Positions 22,592-29,854 of a stretch of 29,854 bases of DNA are shown here, piece by piece. Position numbers and translations under genes: made by a program. Each line of letters opens with the position of its first letter. Position 1 is the first letter of the stretch. Below the pieces are notes generated by a model. The model was not told the origin of the DNA and did no database searches. It saw only the letters and a program-made list of their open reading frames with translations. Source of the DNA: Nanobdellota archaeon (GTDB lineage: Archaea > Nanobdellota > Nanobdellia > SCGC-AAA011-G17 > JAFCDX01); contig JAHIVQ010000047.1 in NCBI GenBank assembly GCA_018816585.1, forward strand, positions 1 through 29,854, written 5' to 3'.

Positions 22592-22676
22592 ATTTAGTAC
22601 TAATGCCCGAAGTCAAGGTTTGACAAAAAATCCGAAGATCAGATATCATTCCTAAATTCTTCCATTAGCACTAAAT
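22592..22676 (-). ncRNA. Candidate structured small RNA, ~85 nt
   Basis: The ends (22663-22676 and 22592-22605) pair as a 14-bp helix. On the minus strand the only irregular pair is a G-U wobble; on the plus strand it would be an A-C mismatch, so the minus strand is favoured. Inside are hairpin GTCAA-ACC-TTGAC and an ATC-TTCG-GAT mini-hairpin. A TATA-like TTTTATATA at 22694-22702 is ~22 nt upstream, so transcription would begin about where the helix begins. No clear C/D or H/ACA boxes. Function unknown. Confidence 0.45.
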
Positions 22677-22693
22677 CTTAGTTAATTTCATCA

Positions 22694-22702
22694 TATATAA
22701 AA
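22694..22702 (-). promoter_or_regulatory. TATA-like box for the candidate small RNA
   Basis: TTTTATATA on the minus strand, divergent from the plus-strand box at 22732-22739. Confidence 0.4.
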
Positions 22703-22731
22703 TTTTCGATTTTTAATTTTTGATAAAAAAG

Positions 22732-22739
22732 TTTAAATA
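22732..22739 (+). promoter_or_regulatory. TATA-like box deciding the start at 22760
   Basis: TTTAAATA centred ~24 nt before the ATG at 22760. An in-frame ATG at 22739 overlaps this box, so the downstream ATG is favoured. Confidence 0.5.
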
Positions 22740-22759
22740 TGATTAAACGACTATTTTTT

Positions 22760-23134
22760 ATGCCAGAAATAAAACTAGTTTATAATGAATTTAATGAAAA
22801 ACCCTTCATGGTTCTAACTAAAAGTCTTGATCCTGAAGAAGGTAATAATTTTAATTTATATGGTAAAAGGTATAATGAAAGATCAATAAGAAGTGTATTA
22901 TACAATTTAATTATTGAAAAAAATGCTACAATATTAATTGATTCTTCAGTTCCAAGTAATCTTGAATTAATTATAGAGAAACTTGCAGATAATGGACAAA
23001 AGAGAGCAAGAGCAAAAATAATATATCAAAAGGGCGGAAAAGAAGCTAAAATAAAAATAATTGAAGATAGAATAACATTATATAAATATATTAAAAATCT
23101 TGAAAAATTAAGAGATAAACAAGCTCAGGCATAA
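22760..23134 (+). CDS. Uncharacterised 124-residue protein upstream of leuS
   Basis: Not recognised. Starts MPEIKLVYNEFNEKPFMVLT, alpha/beta, with a basic C-terminal half (QKRARAKIIYQKGGKEAKIKIIEDR) and a final helix YIKNLEKLRDKQAQA. Cytoplasmic. The ATG at 22760 fits the TATA spacing better than that at 22739. LeuS follows 37 nt later with its own TATA-like box. Confidence 0.65.
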   Translation: MPEIKLVYNEFNEKPFMVLTKSLDPEEGNNFNLYGKRYNERSIRSVLYNLIIEKNATILIDSSVPSNLELIIEKLADNGQKRARAKIIYQKGGKEAKIKIIEDRITLYKYIKNLEKLRDKQAQA

Positions 23135-23142
23135 TAATAATG

Positions 23143-23150
23143 TTTAAATA
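23143..23150 (+). promoter_or_regulatory. TATA-like box for leuS
   Basis: TTTAAATA centred ~25 nt before the ATG at 23172. Confidence 0.5.
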
Positions 23151-23171
23151 ATTATCAATTTCTAATTCTAT

Positions 23172-25628
23172 ATGGTAGATTTGTTGAAGATAGATAAGAA
23201 GTGGCAGAAAGAATGGGAAACTAAGAAAGTATTTCATGTAAAAGAAGATTCTAAAAAAAAGAAATATTTTTTGTTAGAAATGTTTCCATACCCAAGTAGT
23301 TTAGGATTGCATATGGGGCATGCATTAAATTATACTATTGGTGATATTTATTCTAGATTTAAGAGAATGAAAGGATTTAATGTTTTATATCCCATGGGTT
23401 ATGATGCATTTGGATTGCCTGCTGAAAATGCAGCTATAAAAGCAAACGAGCATCCTGCTACATATACAAAAAATTCAATTGCTAATTTTATAAAACAGCA
23501 GAAAGCTCTTGGTTTAAGTTATGATTGGTCAAAGGAATTAATTACCTGTGAGCCAGAATATTATAAGTGGAATCAGTATTTTTTCTTAAAATTAATGGAA
23601 AAAGGTTTAGTCTACAAGAAAAAAGCAGCTGTTAATTGGTGTCCTAAATGTGATACTGTTCTTGCTAATGAACAAGTACATAATGGAAGATGCTGGAGAC
23701 ATGAAAATACAGATGTTGAACTAAAACAATTAGAGCAGTGGTTCATTAAAATTACTGATTATGCTGATGAACTTCTTGAGTTTATACCTAAATTACAATG
23801 GCCTGAAAGAATAAAAATAATGCAGGAAAATTGGATTGGTAAGTCCCATGGAACAGAAATAAAATTTAAAATTAATGGAAAAGATTGGAAAATATTTACA
23901 ACAAGACCAGATACAATTTATGGTGTTACATTCATGGTTATTTCTGCACAGCATCAAAAATTAATGGATTTAGTTACAGAAAAACAGAAAAAAGATATAA
24001 AATATTTTGTTAAGAAATTAAAATCTGTTTCTGAAAAAGAATTGGAAGAAATGGATAAAGAAGGAGTTTTTACAGGTAGTTATGCTGAAAGTCCAATAAC
24101 AAAAGAAAAAATTCCTGTTTATGCTGGTAATTTTGTAATTGCTGATTATGGTTCAGGAATGGTAATGGCTGTACCTGCTCATGACCAGAGAGATTTTGAA
24201 TTTGCCAAGAAATATAAAATACCAATAAAGATAGTTATACAACCAGAAGATTCTGATCTTGATGAGAAAAAAATATCAAGAGCTTATACTGGGAATGGAA
24301 AATTAGTAAATTCTTTTGAATTCGACGGTTCTAATAATATAGAAGCTATTGATGAAATTACAAAATATCTTGAGAAAAAAAACCTAGGAAAAAAAGTTGT
24401 TCAATATAAATTAAGAGACTGGTTAATTTCCAGACAGAGATACTGGGGAACACCAATACCAATTATTTATTGTGATAAATGTGGAATAGTTCCAGTGCCT
24501 GAAAAAGACATACCTGTTATATTACCAAAAGATGTTGAGTTTGGAAAAGGAAATCCTCTTGCTACAAATAAAAAATTTCTTAATGTAAAATGTCCTAAAT
24601 GTAAAGGTAATGCAAAGAGAGAAACAGATACAATGGATACATTTTTTGATTCATCCTGGTATTTTATAAGATTTGCTGATAATAAAAATGATAAAGAAGC
24701 TTTTGACAAGAAAAAAATAGATTACTGGCTTCCTGTTGATCAGTATATTGGTGGTGCTGAGCACGCATGTATGCACTTGATGTACGCAAGATTTTTTGTT
24801 AAGGCCTTAAGAGATTTTAAATTATTAAATTTTGATGAACCTTTTATTAAATTATTCAATCAGGGAATGCTTCATGGTTCAGATGGACAAAAAATGTCTA
24901 AAAGTTTGGGAAATGTTGTTAATCCAATTGATGTAATAGAAAGATTTGGTGCAGATTCATTAAGATTTAATTTAATGTCTCTTGCATCTCCTGACAAGGA
25001 TAGTATATGGAGTGACAAAAGTATAGAATTCAGCTTTAAATTTATTAACAAGGTTGTTGAATATTTTGAAAGAGTAAAAAAAGGAGAATCTTCTGAAAAA
25101 ATTGAAAGTAAATTAAATAAAACAATAAAGGAAGTTTCAGCTGATATTGAAAATTTCAGTTATAATATTGCAATAATAAAAATAAGAAAATTATTTGAGT
25201 CTTTTAATGATGAAGAAAGTAAATTTTCACTTGAATTATTCCTTAAATTACTTCATCCATTTTGCCCACACATAACAGAGGAATTATGGCATAATCTTAG
25301 GAATAAAACATTTATTTCACTTGAAAAATGGCCTGTTGCTGATGAATCAAAAATAAATGAGAAATTTGATAAAGAAGATTTATTAATAGATAATCTTGTT
25401 GATGATATAAATAATATTGTAAAAATAATGAAAGATAAGGGAAAAGAAGTAGCAAAAGCATTTGTTTATGTTATTCCAAAGGAAAAAGAATTGTATTCTC
25501 CTGAAATATTAAAAATTAGAACAAATCTTGAGATTAATATATTTGCAGTTAATGATCCTAAGAAGCATGATCCTCAGAATAAGGCATTAAAAGCTAAATT
25601 ATGCAAGCCCGCAATATTTATAGAATAA
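23172..25628 (+). CDS. leuS: Leucyl-tRNA synthetase, bacterial type
   Basis: 818 residues, class I. HIGH motif as HMGH (47-50) within MFPYPSSLGLHMGHALNYTIGD, and PMGYDAFGLPAENAA, both diagnostic of bacterial LeuRS. Zinc-binding CPKC (~157-160). CP1 editing domain with TTRPDTIYGVTFMV and GSGMVMAVPAHDQRDF. KMSKS at 574-578, and the leucine-specific/anticodon region after ~620. Archaeal LeuRS is normally longer (~950) and lacks the DAFGLPAENAA signature. The order catalytic - editing - KMSKS is intact, so it should be active and proofreading. Horizontal origin, or a lineage-wide bacterial-type enzyme, is inferred. Confidence 0.95.
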   Translation: MVDLLKIDKKWQKEWETKKVFHVKEDSKKKKYFLLEMFPYPSSLGLHMGHALNYTIGDIYSRFKRMKGFNVLYPMGYDAFGLPAENAAIKANEHPATYTKNSIANFIKQQKALGLSYDWSKELITCEPEYYKWNQYFFLKLMEKGLVYKKKAAVNWCPKCDTVLANEQVHNGRCWRHENTDVELKQLEQWFIKITDYADELLEFIPKLQWPERIKIMQENWIGKSHGTEIKFKINGKDWKIFTTRPDTIYGVTFMVISAQHQKLMDLVTEKQKKDIKYFVKKLKSVSEKELEEMDKEGVFTGSYAESPITKEKIPVYAGNFVIADYGSGMVMAVPAHDQRDFEFAKKYKIPIKIVIQPEDSDLDEKKISRAYTGNGKLVNSFEFDGSNNIEAIDEITKYLEKKNLGKKVVQYKLRDWLISRQRYWGTPIPIIYCDKCGIVPVPEKDIPVILPKDVEFGKGNPLATNKKFLNVKCPKCKGNAKRETDTMDTFFDSSWYFIRFADNKNDKEAFDKKKIDYWLPVDQYIGGAEHACMHLMYARFFVKALRDFKLLNFDEPFIKLFNQGMLHGSDGQKMSKSLGNVVNPIDVIERFGADSLRFNLMSLASPDKDSIWSDKSIEFSFKFINKVVEYFERVKKGESSEKIESKLNKTIKEVSADIENFSYNIAIIKIRKLFESFNDEESKFSLELFLKLLHPFCPHITEELWHNLRNKTFISLEKWPVADESKINEKFDKEDLLIDNLVDDINNIVKIMKDKGKEVAKAFVYVIPKEKELYSPEILKIRTNLEINIFAVNDPKKHDPQNKALKAKLCKPAIFIE

Positions 25629-26255
25629 TTATTCTTCTGGTAATTTCATACACATTGCAGGAGATTTTGTTGTATTACAATAAGTATTATACGAGCAACC
25701 ACAATCTTCTTCACAATTAGAGCAAGTCTCTTCCATATCACAAATATTATCACCGCAACCAGTTGGTACAATTATAGGATTAGTATTAGTGCTAGTTTGA
25801 GTTGTTGTATTTTCAGTAACAGGTTCGAGAGGAATCTCATTACTTGTTTCTTCAGATTTTAGCATTGTAGTTAATTTCTTATCATAATTAGTAGTAGTCT
25901 TACAATATTCCTTATCACATACAATTGCATTAAAATCATCAAATGGTTTCTCTATATTTAACACACGATAACAATCATCAGCAGAATTACAATTTACAAA
26001 AGCACCATTTGAATTAACTATTTTTTTAAGCTTTGTTGAGCTGCATATTAGATTTTCAGTCTCTATTGATTTAAACTCATCAAGATTATCTCTTATTTTT
26101 ATACAATCATCTAATCCATCATCATTACATAATACACCCATTGCATTTACATCATTAACTCCATTTCTATACAAACATTCCTTTGTTGCAATGCCTGAAC
26201 AGCCAGCTATAAATAAGGCTGATAACAAAAATAAAGTTATGAACATTTTTTTCAT
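25629..26255 (-). CDS. Cys-rich lipoprotein
   Basis: 208 residues with a lipoprotein signal peptide; lipobox LFIAGC, Cys19. The body has paired cysteines (CLYRNG, CNDDGLDDC, CNSADDCYRV, CDKEYC), a Thr/Asn/Pro-rich linker (~135-162), then CGDNICDMEETCSNCEEDCG. The last is a Cys/Asp-rich module common on archaeal surface proteins that probably binds calcium. It would be anchored outside the cell. A TATA-like TATAAATA lies at ~26277-26284. Function unknown; it converges on leuS with adjacent stops. Confidence 0.8.
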   Translation of the reverse strand: MKKMFITLFLLSALFIAGCSGIATKECLYRNGVNDVNAMGVLCNDDGLDDCIKIRDNLDEFKSIETENLICSSTKLKKIVNSNGAFVNCNSADDCYRVLNIEKPFDDFNAIVCDKEYCKTTTNYDKKLTTMLKSEETSNEIPLEPVTENTTTQTSTNTNPIIVPTGCGDNICDMEETCSNCEEDCGCSYNTYCNTTKSPAMCMKLPEE

Positions 26256-26347
26256 ATCTTTTTGATATGAGATTTATTTATAAAATTTTCTATATACTCT
26301 TTGTATTACAATAATCTTTAAATACTTACATCAAAATTACTAATTTC

Positions 26348-27310
26348 ATGAAAAAAGGGTTGTTATTGCTTATTTTTGTATTATGTTCAATTACAGTAAG
26401 TGCCCTTGATTTAACAGGAAGCAAGTATTCTTCTGACATTTATAAGATAAAATTTGATGATAATCCAAGTATACTTGTTTTTAATAAATCTCTTGGAACT
26501 AATTTTGGTTGCGGTGCAGATGGAAAATTTTTTGTAAAGTTTGATGTTGATTCAGCTATTCATGATAGTTCAAAAATACAATTATATTACAGATTATTTA
26601 GCACAGTTGATTATGATCACAAATTAAATGGGGAATATTATAAAAGAAACTTGCAGACAGGAAAATTTGATAATGTTTCAAGTAAATTGTTTAGTTCAAT
26701 GACTTATTATTTCTTTTCTGATCCTATGTTTACAAATAATAATTATGTAATTAAAACAATTAATCTTGATGGTCAGAACAGAGAAAAAATATTTTACATA
26801 CACTGCCCTGCATTTAGATATAATTGCGAGAACATAAAGCCAGAAATAATTTGTTATAATACTAATGATGAAAAATTAGTAATTGAAATTTCTGGTTTGA
26901 ATATTGATGAAAATGAGAAATTTGATCTAAGTGATTTGCAGATTTATACAAAAGGAACTAATCAAAGGTCCAATTTACTTGATAATACACTTGCAAGTGA
27001 TGCTGTGATGGAGAAAGTAGGGGATAAATACATAATAACAAGCTCATTATTATATGGAAATGAAGACGCAGGAACAAATATAATTGATTATGTTTATTTC
27101 CAGCCAAAGAATTGCATTTATGACATGTATCCTGATGCTTATGTTACTCAAAAATGCCAGGGAATAAAAGAGGTTTCTTCAGATACAAATGAAGTAACAG
27201 GAAATGTTATTGCAGATGTTCAAACATCAAATAATTACTGGATTTATGGTATTATTGGTCTTGTATTTATATTAGTATTATTCTTAGTCTTTAGAAAAAA
27301 GAAGATTTAA
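26348..27310 (+). CDS. Secreted surface protein with C-terminal anchor
   Basis: 320 residues. Signal peptide (MKKGLLLLIFVLCSITVSA), beta-rich ectodomain with several Cys (GCGADG; IHCPAFRYNCENIKPEIICYN; QPKNCIYDM), then NEVTGNVIADVQTSNN, a membrane segment (~297-314) and an RKKKI tail. No named domain recognised. It is divergent from the lipoprotein gene; both encode exported proteins. The TGNV motif before the anchor recalls ITGDV in the surface protein at 19839. Confidence 0.75.
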   Translation: MKKGLLLLIFVLCSITVSALDLTGSKYSSDIYKIKFDDNPSILVFNKSLGTNFGCGADGKFFVKFDVDSAIHDSSKIQLYYRLFSTVDYDHKLNGEYYKRNLQTGKFDNVSSKLFSSMTYYFFSDPMFTNNNYVIKTINLDGQNREKIFYIHCPAFRYNCENIKPEIICYNTNDEKLVIEISGLNIDENEKFDLSDLQIYTKGTNQRSNLLDNTLASDAVMEKVGDKYIITSSLLYGNEDAGTNIIDYVYFQPKNCIYDMYPDAYVTQKCQGIKEVSSDTNEVTGNVIADVQTSNNYWIYGIIGLVFILVLFLVFRKKKI

Positions 27311-27339
27311 AATTTTATGTATATAAATGTGTATAAAAA

Positions 27340-27423
27340 ATGTTAACTAAACAAGATATAATAGAAATAAACAAGAATTTGATAAAAGAAATATAGTAAA
27401 TGAATTTTATGTCTCTTCAAGTT
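27340..27423 (+). pseudogene. Relic of the 5' end of a small gene (possibly Fic/DOC-like)
   Basis: A short frame MLTKQDIIEINKNLIKEI ends at TAG. Allowing a 2-nt insertion, the next frame reads IVNEFYVSSS before another stop. The opening resembles N-termini of Fic/DOC-family proteins, but this is weak. A TATA-like TATATAAATG lies just upstream (~27320). The rest of 27311-27513 holds only AT-rich DNA and the promoter of the next gene. Confidence 0.25.
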
Positions 27424-27513
27424 AAAACTCATATATTAATGAAAAAAATAATTTTTTATCCAATATAATTACTACTTCAAAAGATATTTAAAAGACAATA
27501 AACTGTATATTAG

Positions 27514-28773
27514 ATGGGAATCTTTGATTTTTTAAAGCAATTTTCCGATGAGAAAAAAGTAAAGGAGATCAAGCTGGATAAATTAGATTCTGTGATTGAT
27601 TCCAGATTAAAAAAGATATTTGAAGATAAAGGTCCAGAAATATCAGGTATAAAAATAAGGATACTTAAAGAAAAAGAAAGATTGGAAGAGAATATTCAAA
27701 AGTTAAACAAAGCAGAGCTAAAAAATCCAAATATCCCAGAAAGGGCTAAGCAGATTGGGGAAGGCAACAGATATATATATATTAAAAAATTGAATCTTCT
27801 TGCAAACAAAATTGATTTGCCTGAAAGGTCTGATGAGATTTTGGCCTTCTGCAATTCTTTTGATAAGGATTTAGATTATTTTAGCGAGAGCACCGCAAGG
27901 AGTTACCACATTCTTCAAGAATTTTTTGTGGAAGAATCTGGAGCCATCGTTATAAATATAAGGGATTTGAATATATTAATAAAGAAACTAAAGAAAATAA
28001 CAGAAGATTCTGAAATAAAAAACTTAAATGAATTAAAGAAGAAAGCTGATGAATTTCAGCAAAAAGAAAAACAAAAACAGATTGTTGAAGAAAAAATCAG
28101 GCTGGAAGAAGAAGAAATCAAGAAAAAAAATAAAAAAATAAATGAAAAAGAACAAAAATTAACAGATATTGAAAATGGAAGCGGATATAAAAAATTTATG
28201 GAATTAATTGATAAAAAGAAACTGCAAGAGCAGGAGATAGAGTTTATAAAAAAACAATGTTCTTTTTCTGCGATTGAAAGTTCTTTGAAGAAATATGAAA
28301 GATTAATCTTAGATGATAAATTAGTCAGAAAATATTTAGACAATCCATTAAATGCACTATTGGAAGATAAAGAATTAAAAATAGTGGAAGTTATTAGCAA
28401 AATGAAAGATTCTATTATAAACCAGGAATTAAAGCTGAAGGAGGAAAAAAGAGAAAAAATATTAAAAGAATTAGATAAATTCAATAGAAATTATTTTGAA
28501 GCATTTTTAAGCAAATACAATGAGTTGAATAAAAGATTAAGTAAATTAGAATCAGAAATAGAAAAAATAAGGATTATCGAAGAAGTTGCAAGGCTTAAAG
28601 AAACAATAAAGCAGGATAAAATTGAAATAGAAAGAGATGAATTAAAGACCCAAAAAATGCTTAAAGAATTAGATAGAAATGATATCGAGAATCTAAAGAA
28701 AGATTTGGAAGATAATCTAAAGAACTGCTTTGGTGTAGAATCAAAAATTATTTTTGATGAGAAACAAAAATAA
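27514..28773 (+). CDS. Long charged coiled-coil protein
   Basis: 419 residues. N-terminal MGIFDFLKQF, a mixed helical domain to ~150, a strong coiled coil at ~150-235 (EFQQKEKQKQIVEEKIRLEE...), a second helical region, and another coiled coil at ~310-400. No signal peptide or membrane segment and no catalytic motif. Possibly a structural or scaffolding protein. A TATA-like GATATTTAAAAG lies ~25 nt before the ATG. Not recognised. Confidence 0.7.
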   Translation: MGIFDFLKQFSDEKKVKEIKLDKLDSVIDSRLKKIFEDKGPEISGIKIRILKEKERLEENIQKLNKAELKNPNIPERAKQIGEGNRYIYIKKLNLLANKIDLPERSDEILAFCNSFDKDLDYFSESTARSYHILQEFFVEESGAIVINIRDLNILIKKLKKITEDSEIKNLNELKKKADEFQQKEKQKQIVEEKIRLEEEEIKKKNKKINEKEQKLTDIENGSGYKKFMELIDKKKLQEQEIEFIKKQCSFSAIESSLKKYERLILDDKLVRKYLDNPLNALLEDKELKIVEVISKMKDSIINQELKLKEEKREKILKELDKFNRNYFEAFLSKYNELNKRLSKLESEIEKIRIIEEVARLKETIKQDKIEIERDELKTQKMLKELDRNDIENLKKDLEDNLKNCFGVESKIIFDEKQK

Positions 28774-28781
28774 AAAGAGAT

Positions 28782-29060
28782 TTAAACAACTTCTAATTTT
28801 CCAAGTTTTCCAGGAGAAACCTGCATCTCATTATTATAAATACTAGACCAGCCGTTAGTTATTTTTATTGTATCTCCTATATTTACTTTTTCAATGTCAT
28901 TATTCCAGAGACTTACTGTAACAGATCCAGTATCATCCTCTCCTTTTGCATTGCATACTTTTAACTGGCCTCCTCTTACTTCTCTTGCTTCACCTTTTTC
29001 TGTTATTTTAAGAGTCAGCTCATCAACAGGAGCCCTGTCCTTTAATTCATTTACCTTCAT
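28782..29060 (-). CDS. Single-stranded nucleic-acid-binding OB-fold protein
   Basis: 92 residues from the ATG at 29060. OB-fold of the archaeal RPA/SSB type: KVNELKDRAPVDELTLKITEKGEAREV, GSVTVSLWNNDIEKVNIGDTIKITNGW and NEMQVSPGKLGKLEVV. It resembles single-OB SSB proteins (crenarchaeal SSB/SOSS-B-like) without an acidic tail. It probably binds ssDNA or RNA. A GAGGTG ribosome site lies ~10 nt before this ATG and a TTTATAAAT box at ~29099-29107, so the longer frame to 29141 is rejected. Confidence 0.82.
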   Translation of the reverse strand: MKVNELKDRAPVDELTLKITEKGEAREVRGGQLKVCNAKGEDDTGSVTVSLWNNDIEKVNIGDTIKITNGWSSIYNNEMQVSPGKLGKLEVV

Positions 29061-29162
29061 TTTTTTAAAACACCTCTTTATTTTGGTTATTGAATCATTT
29101 ATAAATTTTATTGTAAAACAAAATATAGGAAGATATATCAATGAAATAAAATTTATTTTTCT

Positions 29163-29420
29163 ATGGTTTGGCAGGATATTGTTATAGCTTTGGCAAATGT
29201 AGTACTTTCAGCGGCATTATTACCTCAAGTAATACATGGATTTAAGAAAAAACGAGGTTTATTGACACTAACAACATCAATACCTACATTTATTGCATTA
29301 TTTGTAATCTCAATAACTTATTACACTTTATCTTTAAAATATGCATTTGTTCTTGCACTAATTTCATCTATTTTATGGTTAATTTTATTTATACAATCAA
29401 TAATATACAAGAGAGCATAA
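29163..29420 (+). CDS. SemiSWEET/PQ-loop small transporter
   Basis: 85 residues forming three membrane helices (~5-22, ~40-57, ~62-80) with the PQ-loop LLPQVIHGFKKKRG in helix 1. This is the triple-helix half-transporter layout of SemiSWEET sugar uniporters, which work as dimers. Substrate is not defined by sequence. The gap to the divergent OB-fold gene is ~100 bp. The cyclophilin gene follows closely on the same strand. Confidence 0.8.
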   Translation: MVWQDIVIALANVVLSAALLPQVIHGFKKKRGLLTLTTSIPTFIALFVISITYYTLSLKYAFVLALISSILWLILFIQSIIYKRA

Positions 29421-29453
29421 ATGAATGTTATTTTAAAGACAAATTTAAAAAGT

Positions 29454-29854
29454 ATGAAAAAAGCAATTGTTTTAATACTATTACTTTTAATAAGTGGGTG
29501 TGCAAAAACACAGGATACAATGATAAAATTAGATACAAATCAGGGAGAGATTGTAATAGAATTATATAATGATATGCCTATAACAGCTGGAAATTTTGAA
29601 AAATTAGTAAAAGAAGGATATTATGATGGCATTATTTTTCATAGAGTAATTCCTGATTTTATGATTCAAGGAGGAGACCCAACAGGAACAGGAATGGGTG
29701 GCCCTGGATATAAGATAAAAGATGAATTTAATGGTCATAAAAATAATCGTGGAACAATTGCAATGGCAAATTCAGGCCCAGACACAGGAGGAAGCCAGTT
29801 TTTCATAAATCTTGTTAATAATAATTTTTTAGACACTAAACACCCTGTTTTTGG
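29454..29854 (+). CDS. Cyclophilin-type prolyl isomerase lipoprotein, 5' part (runs off window)
   Basis: At least 133 codons, open to the window end. Lipoprotein signal MKKAIVLILLLLISGC (Cys16), then the cyclophilin core: LDTNQGEIVIELYNDMPITA, GYYDGIIFHRVIPDFMIQGG, GTIAMANSGPDTGGSQFFI. These include the catalytic Arg of FHRV and the QGGD/GSQFFI pocket. An in-frame ATG at 29421 would add 11 residues; the later ATG gives a standard signal peptide. It would catalyse proline isomerisation on exported proteins at the outer face of the membrane. Starts 33 nt after the SemiSWEET stop. Confidence 0.92.
   Translation, partial: MKKAIVLILLLLISGCAKTQDTMIKLDTNQGEIVIELYNDMPITAGNFEKLVKEGYYDGIIFHRVIPDFMIQGGDPTGTGMGGPGYKIKDEFNGHKNNRGTIAMANSGPDTGGSQFFINLVNNNFLDTKHPVF

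Noticed and set aside
22592..22676. C/D-box or H/ACA guide RNA assignment for the candidate RNA
   Set aside because: A CTGA and an ATGATA occur, but no complete C/D and C'/D' set and no terminal ACA box could be placed.
29375..29569. 64-codon plus-strand frame overlapping the SemiSWEET end and the cyclophilin start
   Set aside because: It lies out of frame over two well-supported genes and its translation has no recognisable features.
1..29854. CRISPR array, transposase or restriction system
   Set aside because: No regularly spaced repeats and no matching protein motifs were found on either strand.

Overview
The window is a dense, AT-rich stretch of an archaeal chromosome. The archaeal signature genes are tubulin-type FtsZ with SepF, RNA polymerase subunit P, ribosomal proteins L37Ae and L40e, P0/P1 stalk proteins, aIF5A, Spt5-type NusG, prefoldin beta, an Orc1/Cdc6 AAA+ protein, an archaeosortase and BHB-spliced tRNAs. 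Very low GC, short proteins, many small orphans, membrane-anchored surface proteins with Lys-rich tails and a bacterial-type LeuRS together suggest a DPANN lineage (Woesearchaeota/Pacearchaeota-like). That placement is inference. First genes of units mostly have a TATA-like box about 25 nt before the ATG (leaderless style). Internal genes overlap by ATGA or carry GAGGTG/GGAGG ribosome sites.

Layout. 1-2840 (minus): ZPR1 - short Dph2-like - glyS; sepF; L37Ae - rpoP - prefoldin beta - UPF0147. 2883-3916 (minus): a tRNA-Pro(UGG) gene split by two 27-nt introns, with a LAGLIDADG endonuclease gene ending 3 nt before it. The endonuclease is preceded by a 65-bp element that recurs at 11995-12059. 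4021-8761 (minus): orphans and a winged-helix protein, then secE - nusG - L11, ftsZ with two small followers, and a long FKBP. 8859-11111 (plus): a coiled-coil orphan, aIF5A - L40e - site-2 protease, and a 29-residue basic peptide. 11122-14527 (minus): a phosphoesterase, a tiny bicistron behind the second 65-bp copy, a nucleoside-hydrolase/Nudix fusion broken by two in-frame stops, Orc1/Cdc6, and a Rossmann-like orphan.

14622-18599 (plus): a winged-helix protein and HemK-like methyltransferase, the L1 - L10 - L12 operon and a coiled-coil protein. 18594-22284: DedA and archaeosortase (minus) beside a PKD-domain surface protein (plus), a small orphan and a membrane protein. 22373-22676 (minus): tRNA-Cys (12-nt intron), tRNA-Arg, and a candidate structured small RNA with its own TATA-like box. 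22760-29854: an orphan, bacterial-type leuS, a lipoprotein, a second surface protein, a gene relic, a coiled-coil protein, an OB-fold protein, a SemiSWEET-like transporter and a partial cyclophilin lipoprotein.

Most genes serve translation, transcription, folding, division or the cell surface. The most unusual locus is 2883-3916. Intron 1 of the tRNA lies between nucleotides 3 and 4 of the acceptor stem, and its outer splice helix includes the stop codon of the neighbouring endonuclease gene. No CRISPR array, transposase or rRNA gene was seen.
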